Shown here: positions 31,179 to 43,470 of the stretch, piece by piece
How positions within the stretch are numbered: position 1 is the first letter of the stretch
Layout: each line of letters opens with the position of its first letter
Assembly: GCA_963924555.1 (NCBI GenBank)
Contig: OZ004584.1
Location: forward strand, 8,121,001-8,185,000
Length of the DNA stretch: 64,000 bases
From: Crambe crambe
Taxonomy: Eukaryota > Porifera > Demospongiae > Poecilosclerida > Crambeidae
Direction: 5' to 3'
Made by a program: the position numbers and the translations under genes
The notes under the pieces: model-generated
What the model saw: the letters and a program-made list of their open reading frames with translations, nothing else
What the model was told of the DNA's origin: nothing
The model's database searches: none

Positions 31179-34100
31179 ATGGCGTTGAATATGTTCAGAA
31201 TTTTGCGTCCCATACAAAGAGTAAGTCTAAAATGAGATATCTAATTAAGCAGCAAATCTGATATCTTTTCCACTTCCTCTCTTACAGGTGTGCAGGCTGT
31301 CTCCTATTCTGGTGAGTAATAGTATCTACCTTACTGTATACTCGTACAGTGAAATGAAAATCCCCTTTTATAAATTTCCTGAGAATTTATAAAAAATTTT
31401 CACACCTCAAACAACAATAGACACTGACCTCCTATTGTTCATAATAGGAATCCTTTTAGATAGAAGTGCACTGACCTCCTGTCATTCATTCTCACTGTCT
31501 AAAAGAGCCTGTATTTAAACTTGCAGGCTCGTCATGAGTCCACTGACTGTGGCTTGAAGGAAATACTGGCCCAGATCATCCCAGAAAAGCAGAAGCAAGT
31601 GAAGGAGTTTAGGGCTGCTCATGGCAACTTTGTAGTGGGGGAAGTAACCATTGATATGGTATGTTATAGCCATAATCAAACTTCATACTAGAGAAATGAC
31701 AAGTGCATTCACACTTTTTTTGCACTCTTACTCTTTGACCCTTGACCTTGCAATGGGGCAATTAACAGTCTGACATAGGACTGACACAAAAGAAGAGACT
31801 ATGGCCACCTCTCTTCAAGGACCACTTGGTTGTGTTCCAATAGTGCTTGCACCATTGATTTTGACCTCTGTAAAGAGACCACCTCCATTAAGAGACGGTT
31901 GGTTTCAAAATGTCGGGTCAAGGCCTTATCGTACCACTATTGCTTCATGGGCTCAACTTAAATGAGGTGACTTTACTCTCTAGATGTATGGAGGTATGAG
32001 AGGGATCAGGGGACTCGTAACAGAGACATCTCTCCTGGATCCAGAGGAGGGAATTCGATTCCGAGGGTACAGCATCCCCGAGTGCCAGGAGCTGCTCCCC
32101 AAGGCCGAGGGAGGGGAGGAGCCACTTCCAGAGGGACTCTTCTATTTATTACTCACTGGAAAGATTCCAACTGTTGATGAGGTACACAGTAACAGTTGTT
32201 TTTTTTTTGTTTTTTGTTTTTTTGTTGTTGTTTTTTGAGTACCTCTCTCTCCCCTCCCTCCCATTTCCCCTTTCCTCCTCCCCCTCCAGGTGAGGGCCAT
32301 TTCCAAGGACTGGGGTAGTCGTGCCGGTCTCCCTCAGCATGTGGTTCAGATGGTAAACAGCTTTCCCTCGGAGCTCCACCCCATGGCCCAATTCAGTGCT
32401 GCCATCACAGCAATGCAATCAGAAAGCAAATTCGTGAAGGGCTACTCCGAGGGGATTCCCAAGACAAAGTACTGGGAGGTGAGTCAAACAAATAAACATT
32501 TTCACTATCCAAGACAGTGTAGTCCATTGATTTACTTCAATATAGTGTAAATGGAGTTATAACAAAATGAACACAATAGAGTCTTTCATGCTTACCATTG
32601 TTTTCTGCGTGACCTAAAATCATTTCTTCCTACTAACTCCTGGATCCCAAGCTCATACTAAGGAGACGAGTACTGCTCATACATGTATTCTAGCATTCTT
32701 CGTGATGACAGAAAGCCTGTTATGCTCAATGGGATTTCCAATGGAGTATTGTTCCTTTTCAAGGAGGAAATCCCCTAAGAATCACTGGTAAAAATATGAC
32801 TTTCTTCTTGCAGTATGCGTACGAGGATGCCATGGACCTGATAGCCAAACTCCCCACCTTAGCTGCTGCAATCTACCGAAACCTCTACCGGGATGGGAAA
32901 GTAAGTCGGTATAGCTGATAATATGGGAGTAAGGAGTTGAATTGGGTTGGACATACAATACACTACCTTGATTAACCACACCCCTTTACCACACCCCTTT
33001 ATCCCTCCCAGATTGGGTGCATAGACCCTGGTAAAGATTGGTCTGCCAATTTCACTAGCATGTTGGGGTATGACGAAACCACCTTCACAGAACTCATGCG
33101 TCTCTACCTTACGATCCATACCGACCACGAGGGGGGCAATGTCAGTGCTCACACCTGTCATCTTGTGGGCTCAGCCCTCTCTGATCCCTACCTCTCCTTC
33201 GCTGCTGCCATGAATGGATTGGCAGGTAGAAAGGGGGCGGTAGTGGTTGATATTTAGCCAAAAAAACAACAACAGTGTCCTAGCTACCATAGGATTAACA
33301 AACACTCTACAACTGAATTCATTTCCCCCTCCCCTCTCCTTCCCACCCCTCCTTCTCCCACCGTCCCCTCCTCCTCTCCCCTCCCTTTCCCCTCCTCCCC
33401 CCATCCTTCCCCTCCTCCCCCCTCCCCTTCGCCTCCTCCTCCCCCTCCCCTTCGCCTCCTCCTCCCCCTCCCTTTCCCAGGCCCACTGCATGGCTTGGCG
33501 AACCAGGAAGTGCTGGTGTGGTTGACTAAAGTGATTGAGCAAGTAGGGCCAGATGTCACACAGGACCAGCTCAAGGACTTCCTTTGGGACACCCTCAAGA
33601 GTGGCCAGGTATGCACTTATTATGCAAAAGAAAAGAAGAATAGCTCTCGTGCTACTTCAGACGGTCAATGTTTAGAGTTGAGTAAGTGCACCAGAGATGT
33701 TTTTATTCTTCGGTTAAAGCCTCTAACGAAGTATGCAACTTCCCTACAGTGTTAGTTAACAGTAGAACCACTGAATAACGGACTGGTTGGGGCCATTGAA
33801 ATACACAAAGTACTATGGTGGGACAGCAACAAGTGTCCTTTACAGAGAGGTGTGCTTTATTTGGAGTGTCCATTATTCGGAGGTTCTATTGTGTAATGTA
33901 TTATGTCACTTTGTATTCAGTTCTTAAGGGGTGATATTATTATTATCATAGGTGGTTCCAGGATATGGGCATGCAGTATTGAGAAAGACTGACCCTCGCT
34001 ACACATGCCAGCGAGCATTTGCTCAAAAACACCTTCCCAATGACCCCATGTTCAAACTGGTCAGCAATCTCTTTGAAGTGGCACCAGGTGTTCTGACAGA

Positions 34101-34511
34101 GCATGGAAAGACCAAGAACCCATGGCCTAACGTTGATGCACACAGTGGTGTCCTACTGCAGGTACAGACATTGTCCTATTTATAAACACTGTCCTACTAT
34201 ATAAACAGTGGTGTCCTATTGCAAAGAGTATGGGAGAACCCTATATAGGGGGCAGTGATATTAGTTTTTTTCAAGTCCTAATATGGATTTTTCATGTGCA
34301 CGCGCACACACACACACACACACATACACACACACACACACTGCAGTACTATGGTATGACAGAGATGAGTTTCTATACTGTGCTCTTTGGTGTATCACGT
34401 GCACTGGGTGTGCTCAGTTCCTTGGTGTGGGATAGGGCACTGGGACTGCCCATTGAGAGACCGAAAAGCTTCACCACAGAGGCACTCATAAAGATGGCCA
34501 CGAAAAAATGA
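31179..34511 (+). CDS. CS: Citrate synthase, mitochondrial
   Basis: Ten exons: 31179-31220, 31288-31311, 31527-31658, 31984-32181, 32290-32478, 32814-32900, 33012-33225, 33481-33608, 33952-34161, 34347-34511; 1389 bases, 462 residues, the usual size. It condenses acetyl-CoA with oxaloacetate in the mitochondrial matrix. The N terminus ([14 protein letters not shown]) is a basic presequence. Catalytic regions are visible: [13 protein letters not shown] (His), [17 protein letters not shown] (His), and WPNVDAHSG (Asp). The C terminus is [18 protein letters not shown]. Introns are short, one holding a CA repeat and one a foldback repeat. Confidence 0.96.
33772..33893. mobile_element. Dispersed foldback repeat (GAACC...GGTTC type) in a citrate synthase intron
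   Basis: Left end agtagaaccactgaataacg and right end attattcggaggttctattg are inverted relative to one another, with internal GTGTCCTTTA and GTGTCCATTATTCGGAGG. It matches the copy at 59108-59209 and partial copies in the kinase array. No coding capacity. Confidence 0.55.
34301..34341. repeat. CA microsatellite
   Basis: A run of (CA)n with two interruptions, just upstream of the acceptor of the last citrate synthase exon. Confidence 0.9.
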
Positions 34512-34842
34512 AGACTTCAGCTGAAAAAAAACAACGAGTTTTAGAGCAGTTATTTTGCATACCATATAACATATCACATTTAGTATGCACTATAATTATG
34601 CATGTCGTGATTAATTTTTTTCCTGTAAAATTTGGGCATGCGCAAAGGAAAGAGGCGGGTCTTATTGCATCAGCCACGTGGCCTTTTTTCAATACACGTG
34701 GTCGTACAATTCATTTTCTAGTTCGGGCAAAGAACTTCAGTTACTGATTGTCCACCCCATATACCAATCTTGTAAGTTATATAACTAGGATGTCTGTCTG
34801 AGATACTCAGTGACCCTACTTCTGTCCATTTTCAGCCACACC
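34512..34842 (+). promoter_or_regulatory. Promoter/5' region of HSPD1
   Basis: About 330 bases between the citrate synthase stop and the HSPD1 start. Two CACGTG E-boxes (34675-34680 and 34695-34700) and an NRF1-like GGCATGCGCA near 34636 lie about 150-210 bases upstream of the ATG. No clear array of heat-shock elements is seen by eye. Confidence 0.55.
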
Positions 34843-37472
34843 ATGTCCATGCTTCGTGCTACCACCCTCCATCGACCTGTCACTCAGTTGCTATCTCAGT
34901 CCGCTAAATGCCTGACCCAGGCCAGGTTTGCCCACGACCTGAAGTTCGGTCAGGATGCCCGGATCAGCATGCTCAAGGGGGTGGACACTCTGGCTGATGC
35001 TGTTGCTGTCACCATGGGGCCAAAGGTATGCTTGCTTGTTACTAATTTCTAAAATTATCATTTTGGAGTTGATTTTTTCCTTCCATTTTTCTGTTGTAGG
35101 GACGTAACGTAATATTAGAGAAATCCTGGGGTAGTCCCAAGATCACTAAAGATGGGGTGACTGTTGCCAAGGGGATCGAGCTAGAGGATAAGTTTCAGAA
35201 CATTGGAGCAAAGTTGGTCCAGGATGTGGCTAGCAACACAAATGATGAAGCTGGAGATGGTACCACAACTGCCACTGTGTTGGCACGGTGAGTAAGAGGG
35301 AGGGTTGGTCATGTGATTGATGGTCATGCAATACGGAGGTGTGATTTTTTTTCATCCCCACAGTTCAATAGCCAAAGATGGATTTGAGGTGGTAACGAAA
35401 GGGGCTAACCCTCATGAAATGAGGATGGGAGTCATGTCTGCCGTGGAGACCTCCATAAAATTCCTCAAAGAAAGTTCAAGGCCAGTCACCACTCCTGAAG
35501 AAATAGCTCAGGTGAGAGTGGGACCATCTTGTCAACAATTTATGTATAGTGCAAAATTTTTTTATAGGTAATAATTTTATGGTTTTAGTGTAATTCCCAT
35601 TTGTGCAGAATCTTACCTTACACTGCCCCCCTGTATGGAGGTCAAAATCCCACTTTTGGAATACAACCATATAGAAGGGTGGTCAGGTCAGGTTTTGTAT
35701 TAGAGCAAATGTCTACAAAATGAGGTCATTCAATAAGTTTGTGCTGAAAACAAAAGTATTCATGACATTTCAATGCCTATAACAAAGTGTTACCACTTCC
35801 TTGCCACGCTTCTTTGTGTGTGGTCACGCCATTACCTTTATGCTAATGTGACTGTTAATGCTCTAGGTTGCCACTATCTCGGCCAATGGGGACAAGCAGG
35901 TTGGTGAGCTCATCTCGACAGCAATGAAGAAAGTGGGAAGAAATGGCGTCATCACTGTCAAAGATGGAAAGACACTTAACGACGAACTGGAGGTCATCGA
36001 GGGAATGAAATTCGATAGAGGATTCATTTCTCCTTATTTCATCAATACATCCAAAGGTAATAATTGCCGATGAAGCATTATAGAAAACTCACCACTTTGT
36101 GCCTTTAGGCAGTCGTGTCGAGTTCGAGAACGCTTTTATTTTATTCTACGAGAAGAAAATCTCCAACATTCAACAGATCATTCCTGCCCTTGAGCTGTGC
36201 AACAGTCAGGGGAGACCCCTACTCATCGTAGCTGAAGATATCGACGGGGAAGCACTCACTGCTTTGGTGATCAACAGGTAAAGGTCAAATTTTCATTTAT
36301 CTTTGAACACCCCTTTATAACTTATTTGTACTGCAGACTAAAGGTCGGACTAAAAGTAGCCGCAGTGAAAGCACCAGGCTTTGGTGATAATCGCAAGAAT
36401 CAGCTGCTGGATATGGCCATTGCCACCGGTGGAACAGTACTAGGGGACGAAGCACTCGAGCTCAAGATTGAAGATGTTATGCTCTCCAATCTGGGACAGG
36501 CTGGAGAAGTGGTGGTAACAAAGGATGACACGCTAATCATGAAAGGTGGAGTTGTGTATGGCTTTGTTGTTCTACTTTTATTTGACCTTTGGACTGTACT
36601 GAAGGTAAGGGTGACGAGGGAACAATAAAGGAGAGAGTGGAACAATTGAAGGAACAGATTGCAGAGACAACATCAGATTATGAAAGAGAAAAAATGGAAG
36701 AAAGACTTGCCAAATTGTCGGATGGTGTTGCAGTCCTCAAGGTGAGTGGAAAAGTCTTATTGGGTGGTTACACATTAAGGTGTCACCTTTGATGACTGCA
36801 TTGTGTTCTGTCCAGGTTGGTGGCTCAAGTGATGTGGAAGTAAGTGAAAAGAAGGATCGTGTGACAGACGCTCTCAATGCTACCAGAGCTGCTGTGTCTG
36901 AAGGCATCGTCCCTGGTGGGGGTGTGGCTCTCCTCAGGTTTGTGATAGTGTCACCAGATTCTGTGTATTGACTGACTTTCTCTCTCTCTCTCAGGTGTAT
37001 CAAAGCTCTCGATGAATTGGAATATACAGGGGACAGACAATCAGGTGTGGACATTGTACGTAGAGCTCTCAGAACCCCTTGCTCAACGATTGCAAAGAAC
37101 GCTGCCAGAGACCCCTCGATAGTGGTGGAAAAGATCCTCTCTTCAGAGAATTCCAATGTTGGCTACGATGCCCTCAAAGACCAATATGTAGACATGATCC
37201 AGGAAGGTAGGACTACACCCAATAGACCACACAGTACAACTTTGTTGAAAGGTTGTCTTCATGACTTGAGCTGGCTCATTCATTCCTCTTCTTTTCTAGG
37301 TATTATTGACCCTACTAAAGTGGTTCGATCAGCACTCCAAGATGCAGCAGGTGTGGCATCCCTCTTGACCACTGCTGAAGTAGTAGTGACAGAGATTCCT
37401 GCCAAGGATCCTCCTTCACCGCCAATGGGAGGAGGCATGGGTGGTATGGGAGGTATGGGTGGCATGATGTAA
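34843..37472 (+). CDS. HSPD1: 60 kDa heat shock protein, mitochondrial (chaperonin 60)
   Basis: Ten exons: 34843-35025, 35100-35287, 35364-35511, 35867-36056, 36109-36277, 36337-36545, 36605-36741, 36816-36937, 36995-37206, 37300-37472; 1731 bases, 576 residues, matching HSP60. It forms the folding chamber of the mitochondrial matrix with HSPE1. Seen: a basic presequence up to about [11 protein letters not shown], the nucleotide-binding [43 protein letters not shown], and the glycine/methionine tail [14 protein letters not shown]. One intron (36546-36604) is only 59 bases; the phase joins MKG to KGDEGT. HSPE1 lies 16 kb downstream on the same strand. Confidence 0.97.
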
Positions 37473-37701
37473 AAGAAGACATTTTTGGTCACTGATGAAC
37501 TAATCATTTAAAGAATCAGCTGTCCTCATTTTTTTTTGTGTGTGCTGCATCTTGCTATATATATTTTTCCTTGGCTTATTTATTGAATGTACAATTTAAT
37601 TGCTCATGCGTCCGTGCGCGTGCTCGCTGGAATTAATTACGCGTGGTTGTCACGTGGTTTAGGACTAATTATTTGCGATCAATCTATGTGAGAAGAATAT
37701 T
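37473..37701 (+). promoter_or_regulatory. Intergenic promoter of the ORMDL gene
   Basis: 229 bases between HSPD1 and ORMDL, with a GTCACGTGG E-box (CACGTG at 37651-37656) about 45 bases before the start codon. Confidence 0.5.
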
Positions 37702-38679
37702 ATGGAAGTAGTACATCGAAGAGCGAAGTCTCCGCAGGGGAACCTGCACAACTACTGGATGAACAGTAGAGGGACATGGCTGGCCTGGTTTCTCTCGGTG
37801 GCAATCGTCCATTTCTTTCTACTCAGCATGCCTTTTTTCTCCACTCCAACAGTCTGGACTCTCACTCATGTCATTCACAACATTGTGAGTTGGTTCCTGC
37901 AATCATGATCTCTCCACCAGCATTATGCAGTATGTCTCTTCCTCCCCTCCCCGTTGCATCATGCAGCATTCCGTCCTCCCAATTTCCTATAGGCCTGTTG
38001 TATTGTCCACATACACTTTATGAATATACTAGCACCTTGGGCCCTATCTAGATTCTAATATAGAGAACCCATCACTGATTACAGGACCTAGGGCTCAACT
38101 TTATTTTTTTCCTTCTATTGCAGATAGTATATGTCATGTTTCACTATGTAAAAGGGACTCCTTTTTTCTCTGGGGATCAGGGAGCTTCTCGTAGGCTCAC
38201 CAACTGGGAACAGATGGACGATGGGGAACAGTTCACTGCCAATAGGAAGTTCATTATCTTCATGACCATTCTCTTGTATGTCAACTGCTAGTATGCTTTC
38301 CTATAAAGGAGCAGGACAATAAATGGAACACAAGTCAAAGCTATATCCTTTTATGCTTTTGCATATACCTTTGTGGAGAGCACAATGATACAAATATTTC
38401 GGAAAATCTCTCCATCACATAAATTTACCTTGTAAAAAAGTGGGTAACAATTGTAGTGCCTGTCAGCATGCAAATCTTTATATAGCTGATACTGGCAAAT
38501 CAAAGAATGAATAATTAGCTGTGAAATGTTTCTTTTTATGCAGATTTTTCCTCGCCTCTTTGTATACATTTGGTGACAAGACACAGACCATAGTGAACTT
38601 GCTGGCACTTTCGCTAGGACTTGTTCCCAAGTTTCCGTTCTTCCATAGATTCAGACTCTTTGGAATCAACAAATACTGA
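37702..38679 (+). CDS. ORMDL: ORMDL sphingolipid biosynthesis regulator
   Basis: Three exons: 37702-37884, 38124-38275, 38544-38679; 471 bases, 156 residues, close to the usual 153. ORMDL proteins are ER membrane subunits that restrain serine palmitoyltransferase. Family signatures seen: MNSRGTWLAWFL, LLSMPFFSTPTVWTLTHVIH, HYVKGTPFFSGDQGASRRLT, NWEQMDDGEQFTANRKFI and the invariant end RLFGINKY. Four hydrophobic segments are visible. The vertebrate paralogue (1, 2 or 3) cannot be assigned. Confidence 0.95.
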
Positions 38680-39085
38680 TTTCTAGGACAACTTTACACT
38701 TGCATAATAAGCATCATCTCTGCAGCTAATCTACTTAAAAATCAGATTTTTTTTCTCTTGTTGTGGGTGTATGACCAATACTGTCACAACGCCTCCCAGC
38801 ATACCAGTTAGCAGTAAACAGATATGTTTGCTGACCTTTGTGCCTCCAAGGGTCAATGGGGGAGTAGAACCATCAGATTATCACATGGCCAAGATTCCTT
38901 ATTAGTTCACATAATAGTGCAGTACAATATTATGTGCTGTATGCTGATAATATAAACTATGTGGATATGAGAACACACAAACACACCAAGTTTCAAAAAA
39001 CTGAACAAAAAAACAACCGGTTTGAACACATGCCTTAGAAAGAAGTAACTTGAAAAACAGATTTTGATGAAAAGGGTATACACAC
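38680..39085. other. Convergent intergenic region
   Basis: Between the ORMDL stop and the stop of the minus-strand membrane protein. AT-rich; no gene or clear repeat seen. Confidence 0.5.
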
Positions 39086-39946
39086 TCAATCTTGTTCTTC
39101 TTCATCAAAGTAAACTGTTGGTGCCATTCTGATGTACGAGTTCTTTTTCTTTGCTCGCTGACAGTAATAGCATATCAATGCAGTGATGATGGATGATATC
39201 AAAGCACTGCAAGGTACGAAGATGCCTACATAGAGGCCAATGTCCTTTGCACAGTTGCAAGATGGTGCTGGAGATGGGGAATTCGTAGGATAAGGTGAAT
39301 TCGACCCAGACGGTTTAATGGTAGTAGTAGCTTTCATTGTCGTGGGTATCACTGTACCAACCGAATGGAATGAAGTTGTAGTAGTGGGTTCAACTGTGAA
39401 TTCACTGAAAGATGAAGACGAAATGGTGGTAGATGTTACTAGAGAAGTGGCAATGGAAGCTTCCATAGAGAATGTAGTCATAATATCTTCTGTTTCGGAT
39501 GAAATGATACTAGAAGGCTCTATATTTGTATCAGATATATGAGGGTAAACAAGTGAAGATTGGTATGAGGTGCTGGGCGAGATTGGTGTTCTTGGATTAA
39601 AGGAAGAAGTAGCAAGTAGCTGGCTTGTTGATAAGACAGTGCTAGGAAAAGGCCAGCTAGCTGTTGGTGAGACAGTAGCAAGTGCTTGGCTCTTAGAGTT
39701 AGCTGGTGACTGACTTGGTAAGACAGTAGATGACTGGTTAGCAAGTGGCTGGGTTGAAGAGCTAGCAGAAGGCGGACCTGCACTGGTGGAGGAGGTAGAC
39801 GTCGATGAATCATTAAGAGGTGCACTTGCAACTGATAAATCCACAGCCGTTGGGTTTACTTTAACAGCAGAGTTGTCTGCTGCTGTTGTAGCCGGTATTA
39901 CCGCTTGGCCTTGGAATAGAAGCAGAACAATCAGTAGCTCCTTCAT
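39086..39946 (-). CDS. Ser/Thr-rich type I membrane protein, unknown function
   Basis: Single-exon frame of 286 residues. An N-terminal signal peptide (MKELLIVLLLFQGQAVIPA) is followed by about 200 residues rich in Ser, Thr and Pro, the composition of a heavily O-glycosylated mucin-like stalk. A short Cys pair (SCNCAKD), one membrane helix (GLYVGIFVPCSALISSIITA) and a short tail with a basic stop-transfer (QRAKKKNSY) and acidic end DEEEQD follow. No enzyme domain. Divergent from another Ser/Thr-rich membrane protein on the plus strand. Likely a cell-surface protein; family not recognised. Confidence 0.75.
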   Translation of the reverse strand: MKELLIVLLLFQGQAVIPATTAADNSAVKVNPTAVDLSVASAPLNDSSTSTSSTSAGPPSASSSTQPLANQSSTVLPSQSPANSKSQALATVSPTASWPFPSTVLSTSQLLATSSFNPRTPISPSTSYQSSLVYPHISDTNIEPSSIISSETEDIMTTFSMEASIATSLVTSTTISSSSFSEFTVEPTTTTSFHSVGTVIPTTMKATTTIKPSGSNSPYPTNSPSPAPSCNCAKDIGLYVGIFVPCSALISSIITALICYYCQRAKKKNSYIRMAPTVYFDEEEQD

Positions 39947-40221
39947 CTCGCCTGCCGATGTTCAAATAAAGAGCACCGACGCGTGATCAGCACGTGCACT
40001 CTAAATTCGCGGATCTTTTGCAAATCTTCTGCAGCTGCATAGTAGACAAGATCGATTTTTTGCAGGTTTTTCCACGTCTGGAACAGAAATCGAAGGTTAG
40101 CAGCATGTTAAGTAACAACTCTTAATGTTGATTACAAGTATAATCTTCGTCTGCAGTGTTGCTGTTTAGCTGATAGCTCTCCAGCATCTATTCAGGTGTC
40201 CTCAACTCTAAAAACAGCACA
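39947..40221. promoter_or_regulatory. Shared 5' region of two divergent membrane-protein genes
   Basis: 275 bases between the two start codons, with a CACGTG at 39991-39996. Divergent geometry suggests joint control; this is inference. Confidence 0.5.
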
Positions 40222-43200
40222 ATGCATGTTTCTTCTCTCATCCTACTCTCTCTGATTGCCTGTTTGCAATCTGCTGTGTCACAGGAGTCTTCATCATGCT
40301 CTACCATATGTGTGGAACCAACAGCACCTGTTCCAAGCCCTTCCCCATCCAACCCAGTGTCCTCATCCAACCCAATGTCCCCATCCAGCCCAATGCCCAC
40401 AACAACTTCCACGATGAGCTCACTTCCTCCAGAAATGTCCTCGGCTCTCATGCCCACTATGACTCCATCTTACGAGTCCTACGACACTCAGGAAGTGGAT
40501 GAAGATGAGAATGTGATGATGGAAACAGGTATGGGAAAATAGCTCATTACAGAATCTGAAGCCCCTGGATTTTCTGCATGAAAGTATAGCCAATAGTTTG
40601 ATTAATTAACAGCTGATTACCACTAGTGAGTGTGATTTATCGCCAATCTCATCATTTGACTTGTTATGTCATTCTTCCTTTGTCTTCAGTTTCATCGTCA
40701 TGTTTTGTCACTTGCTATCCCCCGATGATGTCCACTTCCTCCCGATCCAGTGTTCCTTCGTCTACATCCACCACGGGGACCACTGAGCCCAAGCCCACAC
40801 CTACAACAGGCACCCAGGGAACTACAGAACCTACTGCTGCACCACAGGCAAAGGTATGACAAAATAACCTTTACAAAGCTTGCTATGAATTTGTGTGGGC
40901 CAAAAAATGAAAGAGGAAAGTCCATGAAAGTAACACTCTATTTTTATATTACAACTAATGGATGTTGACAGCAGCTGCTATTATCTTAAGTATATATATT
41001 ACAACTAATGGATGTTGACAGCAGCTGCTATTGTCTTAAGTATATATATACATGTCATATGACACAATAGTTATGAATTTATGACAAATGAATTTTACTG
41101 AAGCCATGTGGGAGGTCGTCTTGTGCTCAATTTAAATATAATGCTCTGAAGAACACTGTTTAGCTTCAACCAGATGTGATGCCTCCTTTTTAACAACCCA
41201 TAGAAGTAACAAAGTGGTTGCTACCCCAACTTTCCCCTTGAAGAAGCCTTGGTGGCTTATGTCTAGGGGTGATTGTTTTTCTGTTATAATTGTAGATTGA
41301 AGGGGTTACATTAATCGATAGCTTTGTTCACGCCTTATCAAGTTTGAAAGTTATTTTTGTTCATACAGTATTATAACAACCAACATGTCCATGTGTAGAT
41401 TCAAATTATACTTTCATTATGTGTGTACTTAACCAAAAAAAAAAAAAAAAAAAATGGCAGCTACTGCTTTCCTAGTATTTCATGTAGTCACTAGCTTACT
41501 TTCCTGGAATCGTGGTTACTCCAGTTCTGTTCCCTCCCTCCCTCAATCACCCGTTCTATAGGTCTCTACCATTCTATTAAGGGGCAGAGGCATGAATGAT
41601 TTCTTTCTGATCTCTCAAGTGTTTTACTGATTGTAAAGAGACAAATATTGTCCTTGCTAAAACATGACTCACCAATTAATTTTATAATATATACGGTGTG
41701 TCTTCTTTGAATGGCCTGCGAATTACATGCAAGAGACCAATACTTTAAGCTGAATACTGTTTAAAACCACTCAAGCCATGTGGGAGTATGATTAAAAGTG
41801 CCTACAATCAACTTGTATAGCAATAGAAAATCTTTTTAAACAATCCATAGAAGTAACTAAGTGGTTGCTACCCTAATTTTATTACACTTTCCCCTTAAAG
41901 AAGCCTTGGCAGCTTGTGTCTGGCATTCCCAAGGGGTGATCGTTTTTCTTTCACTATTATAAAAATACAGATCTTCTTTCACTGTAGTTATAAAAATACA
42001 GATTCGTAGGTTGAAGGGGTTATGTTAACATGATGGTACCTTTATTTGTTCATGCCTTATCAAGTTTGGAAGTTATTTTTAATCCGGTAGATTCATTATG
42101 GTCATAACAACATGTGTAGATTCAATATGTTTACTTTAAAATGGTATAATAATAACAAGGTTAATTTCCTAAGTATTTCATGTAGTCAATCTGTTGTCTC
42201 ACTCTCCTTCACAGGAATCATAGTACCTCTAGCTAATCCACCAAGTTCTGTCAGAAGCCCTCCCTCCTTAAATATTAGCCACAATTCCTAGTACTTCCAT
42301 TTGTCTCTCATTCTCCCATCTCCACTTCCCTAGTGGAACACACCCAGTAGTAACTACGTACTGATAAACATCATGAGACAATAGGTCTCTCCTATTACCA
42401 TCTATTTATATACATTTATCATCCTATTAAGTATATAGAAATTAAGGGGCAGAGACATTCTGATCTCTACTGATTGTGGAGAGATAAACATTTCTTTTAT
42501 TGAAGAAGAGTATCTTCAATGCACTTTACTTGCTCAGCAATTAATTCATTTTTCGTGAAAATAATATACAGTGCGTCTTCTTTGAATGGCTTGCGAATTA
42601 CGTGCAAGAGACCAATACTTTAAGCTGAATACTTTTTGCCTTGGCACCGAAGTGCCGAGGAGTAGTGCTGGAGTATGCATGGTGGTACGTTACACGTGCA
42701 CGCGCAATGATGCACGATGATGCGCGTATTGAGCACGTGCATTAGCTCTAGCTAGCTAGCTCTACTAAACGGACAGAGGCTCAGGCTCGCAGTCACTACA
42801 CGGAAGTGCTGATGCTTCTTGGCCGTCTTTGCCAACAAATCAAGCCCATTATGACATGCAGAGAACTGACTAAAGACAAAAACAACAGAGATTGCGAACT
42901 AGTGATCGTTTGAAGTGCCAAAGAGAGAGCCATGGTGAAGGAGAATTTCAGAACTAAGACTTTGAGGCTTCCAAACAATGAGAGAATCCAGTACACATAC
43001 TTCAATCAAGCTATGCGTGGAATAACCATTCAACGGCAGGTTGAACAACAAGAATGCTAGCTGACTAATCAGTTACTCCAATAAGCCATGTTGCTCAGTG
43101 CGCATTGGTAGAAACATTTGACCCCACAAACCCCTGCACTTTTCATTATTTATGCAAGTGTTCAGCCAGACTAATTGGACTCTGATCTCAGTGTACACCT

Positions 43201-43470
43201 TTTACTTGTCTTACCACTGTCATATTCAAATAAGTTAGGTTGCACTTGTGCCAAGGCATTCCTAGTCTTTTTAAAAGACTAACTTGTTATGATATGAATC
43301 ATCAATTGATTTTCTCCTTTCTGTAGCCGAATGTTGGCCTAGCAGTGGGTCTCTCCGTCGCTGTTCTGGTGGTGATAGTCATAGTGGTGGCAATTGCTGG
43401 CTACTTCATCTACAAGAAATATGGCCCGTATAGGTCTGCAGAATATGCACCTCTTACCAGTGACAAGTAA
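40222..43470 (+). CDS. Ser/Thr/Pro-rich type I membrane protein, unknown function
   Basis: Three exons: 40222-40528, 40690-40853, 43327-43470; phases agree; 615 bases, 204 residues. Signal peptide MHVSSLILLSLIACLQSAVS, a Pro/Ser/Thr/Met-rich ectodomain with two short Cys clusters (SSCSTICVEP and SSCFVTCYPP), one strong membrane helix (GLAVGLSVAVLVVIVIVVAI) and a 20-residue tail ending YAPLTSDK. The two similar Cys clusters suggest an internal duplication. The second intron is about 2.5 kb, far longer than its neighbours, and contains duplications and a possible nested ORF. Family not recognised. Confidence 0.72.
40946..41050. repeat. Two tandem copies of a 50-base unit
   Basis: The unit with core ACAACTAATGGATGTTGACA repeats at a 50-base spacing, nearly identical, flanked by TATATA runs. 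Located in intron 2 of the plus-strand membrane-protein gene. Confidence 0.85.
41101..42636. repeat. Tandem duplication of about 0.66-0.86 kb within an intron
   Basis: 41101-41763 and 41773-42636 are related direct repeats. Both begin AAGCCATGTGGGAG, share AGTGGTTGCTACCC and GAAGCCTTGG, and both end with a closely matching block ending CAATACTTTAAGCTGAATAC. The second copy carries extra sequence. No coding content seen. Confidence 0.7.
42932..43060 (+). other. Small ORF nested in an intron, unproven
   Basis: ATG in good context (gccATGg) opens a 42-codon frame starting MVKENFRTKTLRLPNNERIQ and ending QQEC. It follows a GC-richer block (42640-42740) with two CACGTG sites (about 42695 and 42733) and a small hairpin near 42640-42661, unlike the AT-rich intron around it. 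It resembles a promoter plus short transcript, but nothing confirms that it is coding. Confidence 0.25.

Noticed and set aside
33171-33616. Gly/Arg/Glu-rich minus-strand frames and Pro/Ser-rich plus-strand frames
   Set aside because: They come from the CCTCC-type pyrimidine tract of a citrate synthase intron, which ends in a normal acceptor.
37776-38051. Second frame overlapping ORMDL exon 1
   Set aside because: Out-of-frame overlap with a well-supported conserved exon.
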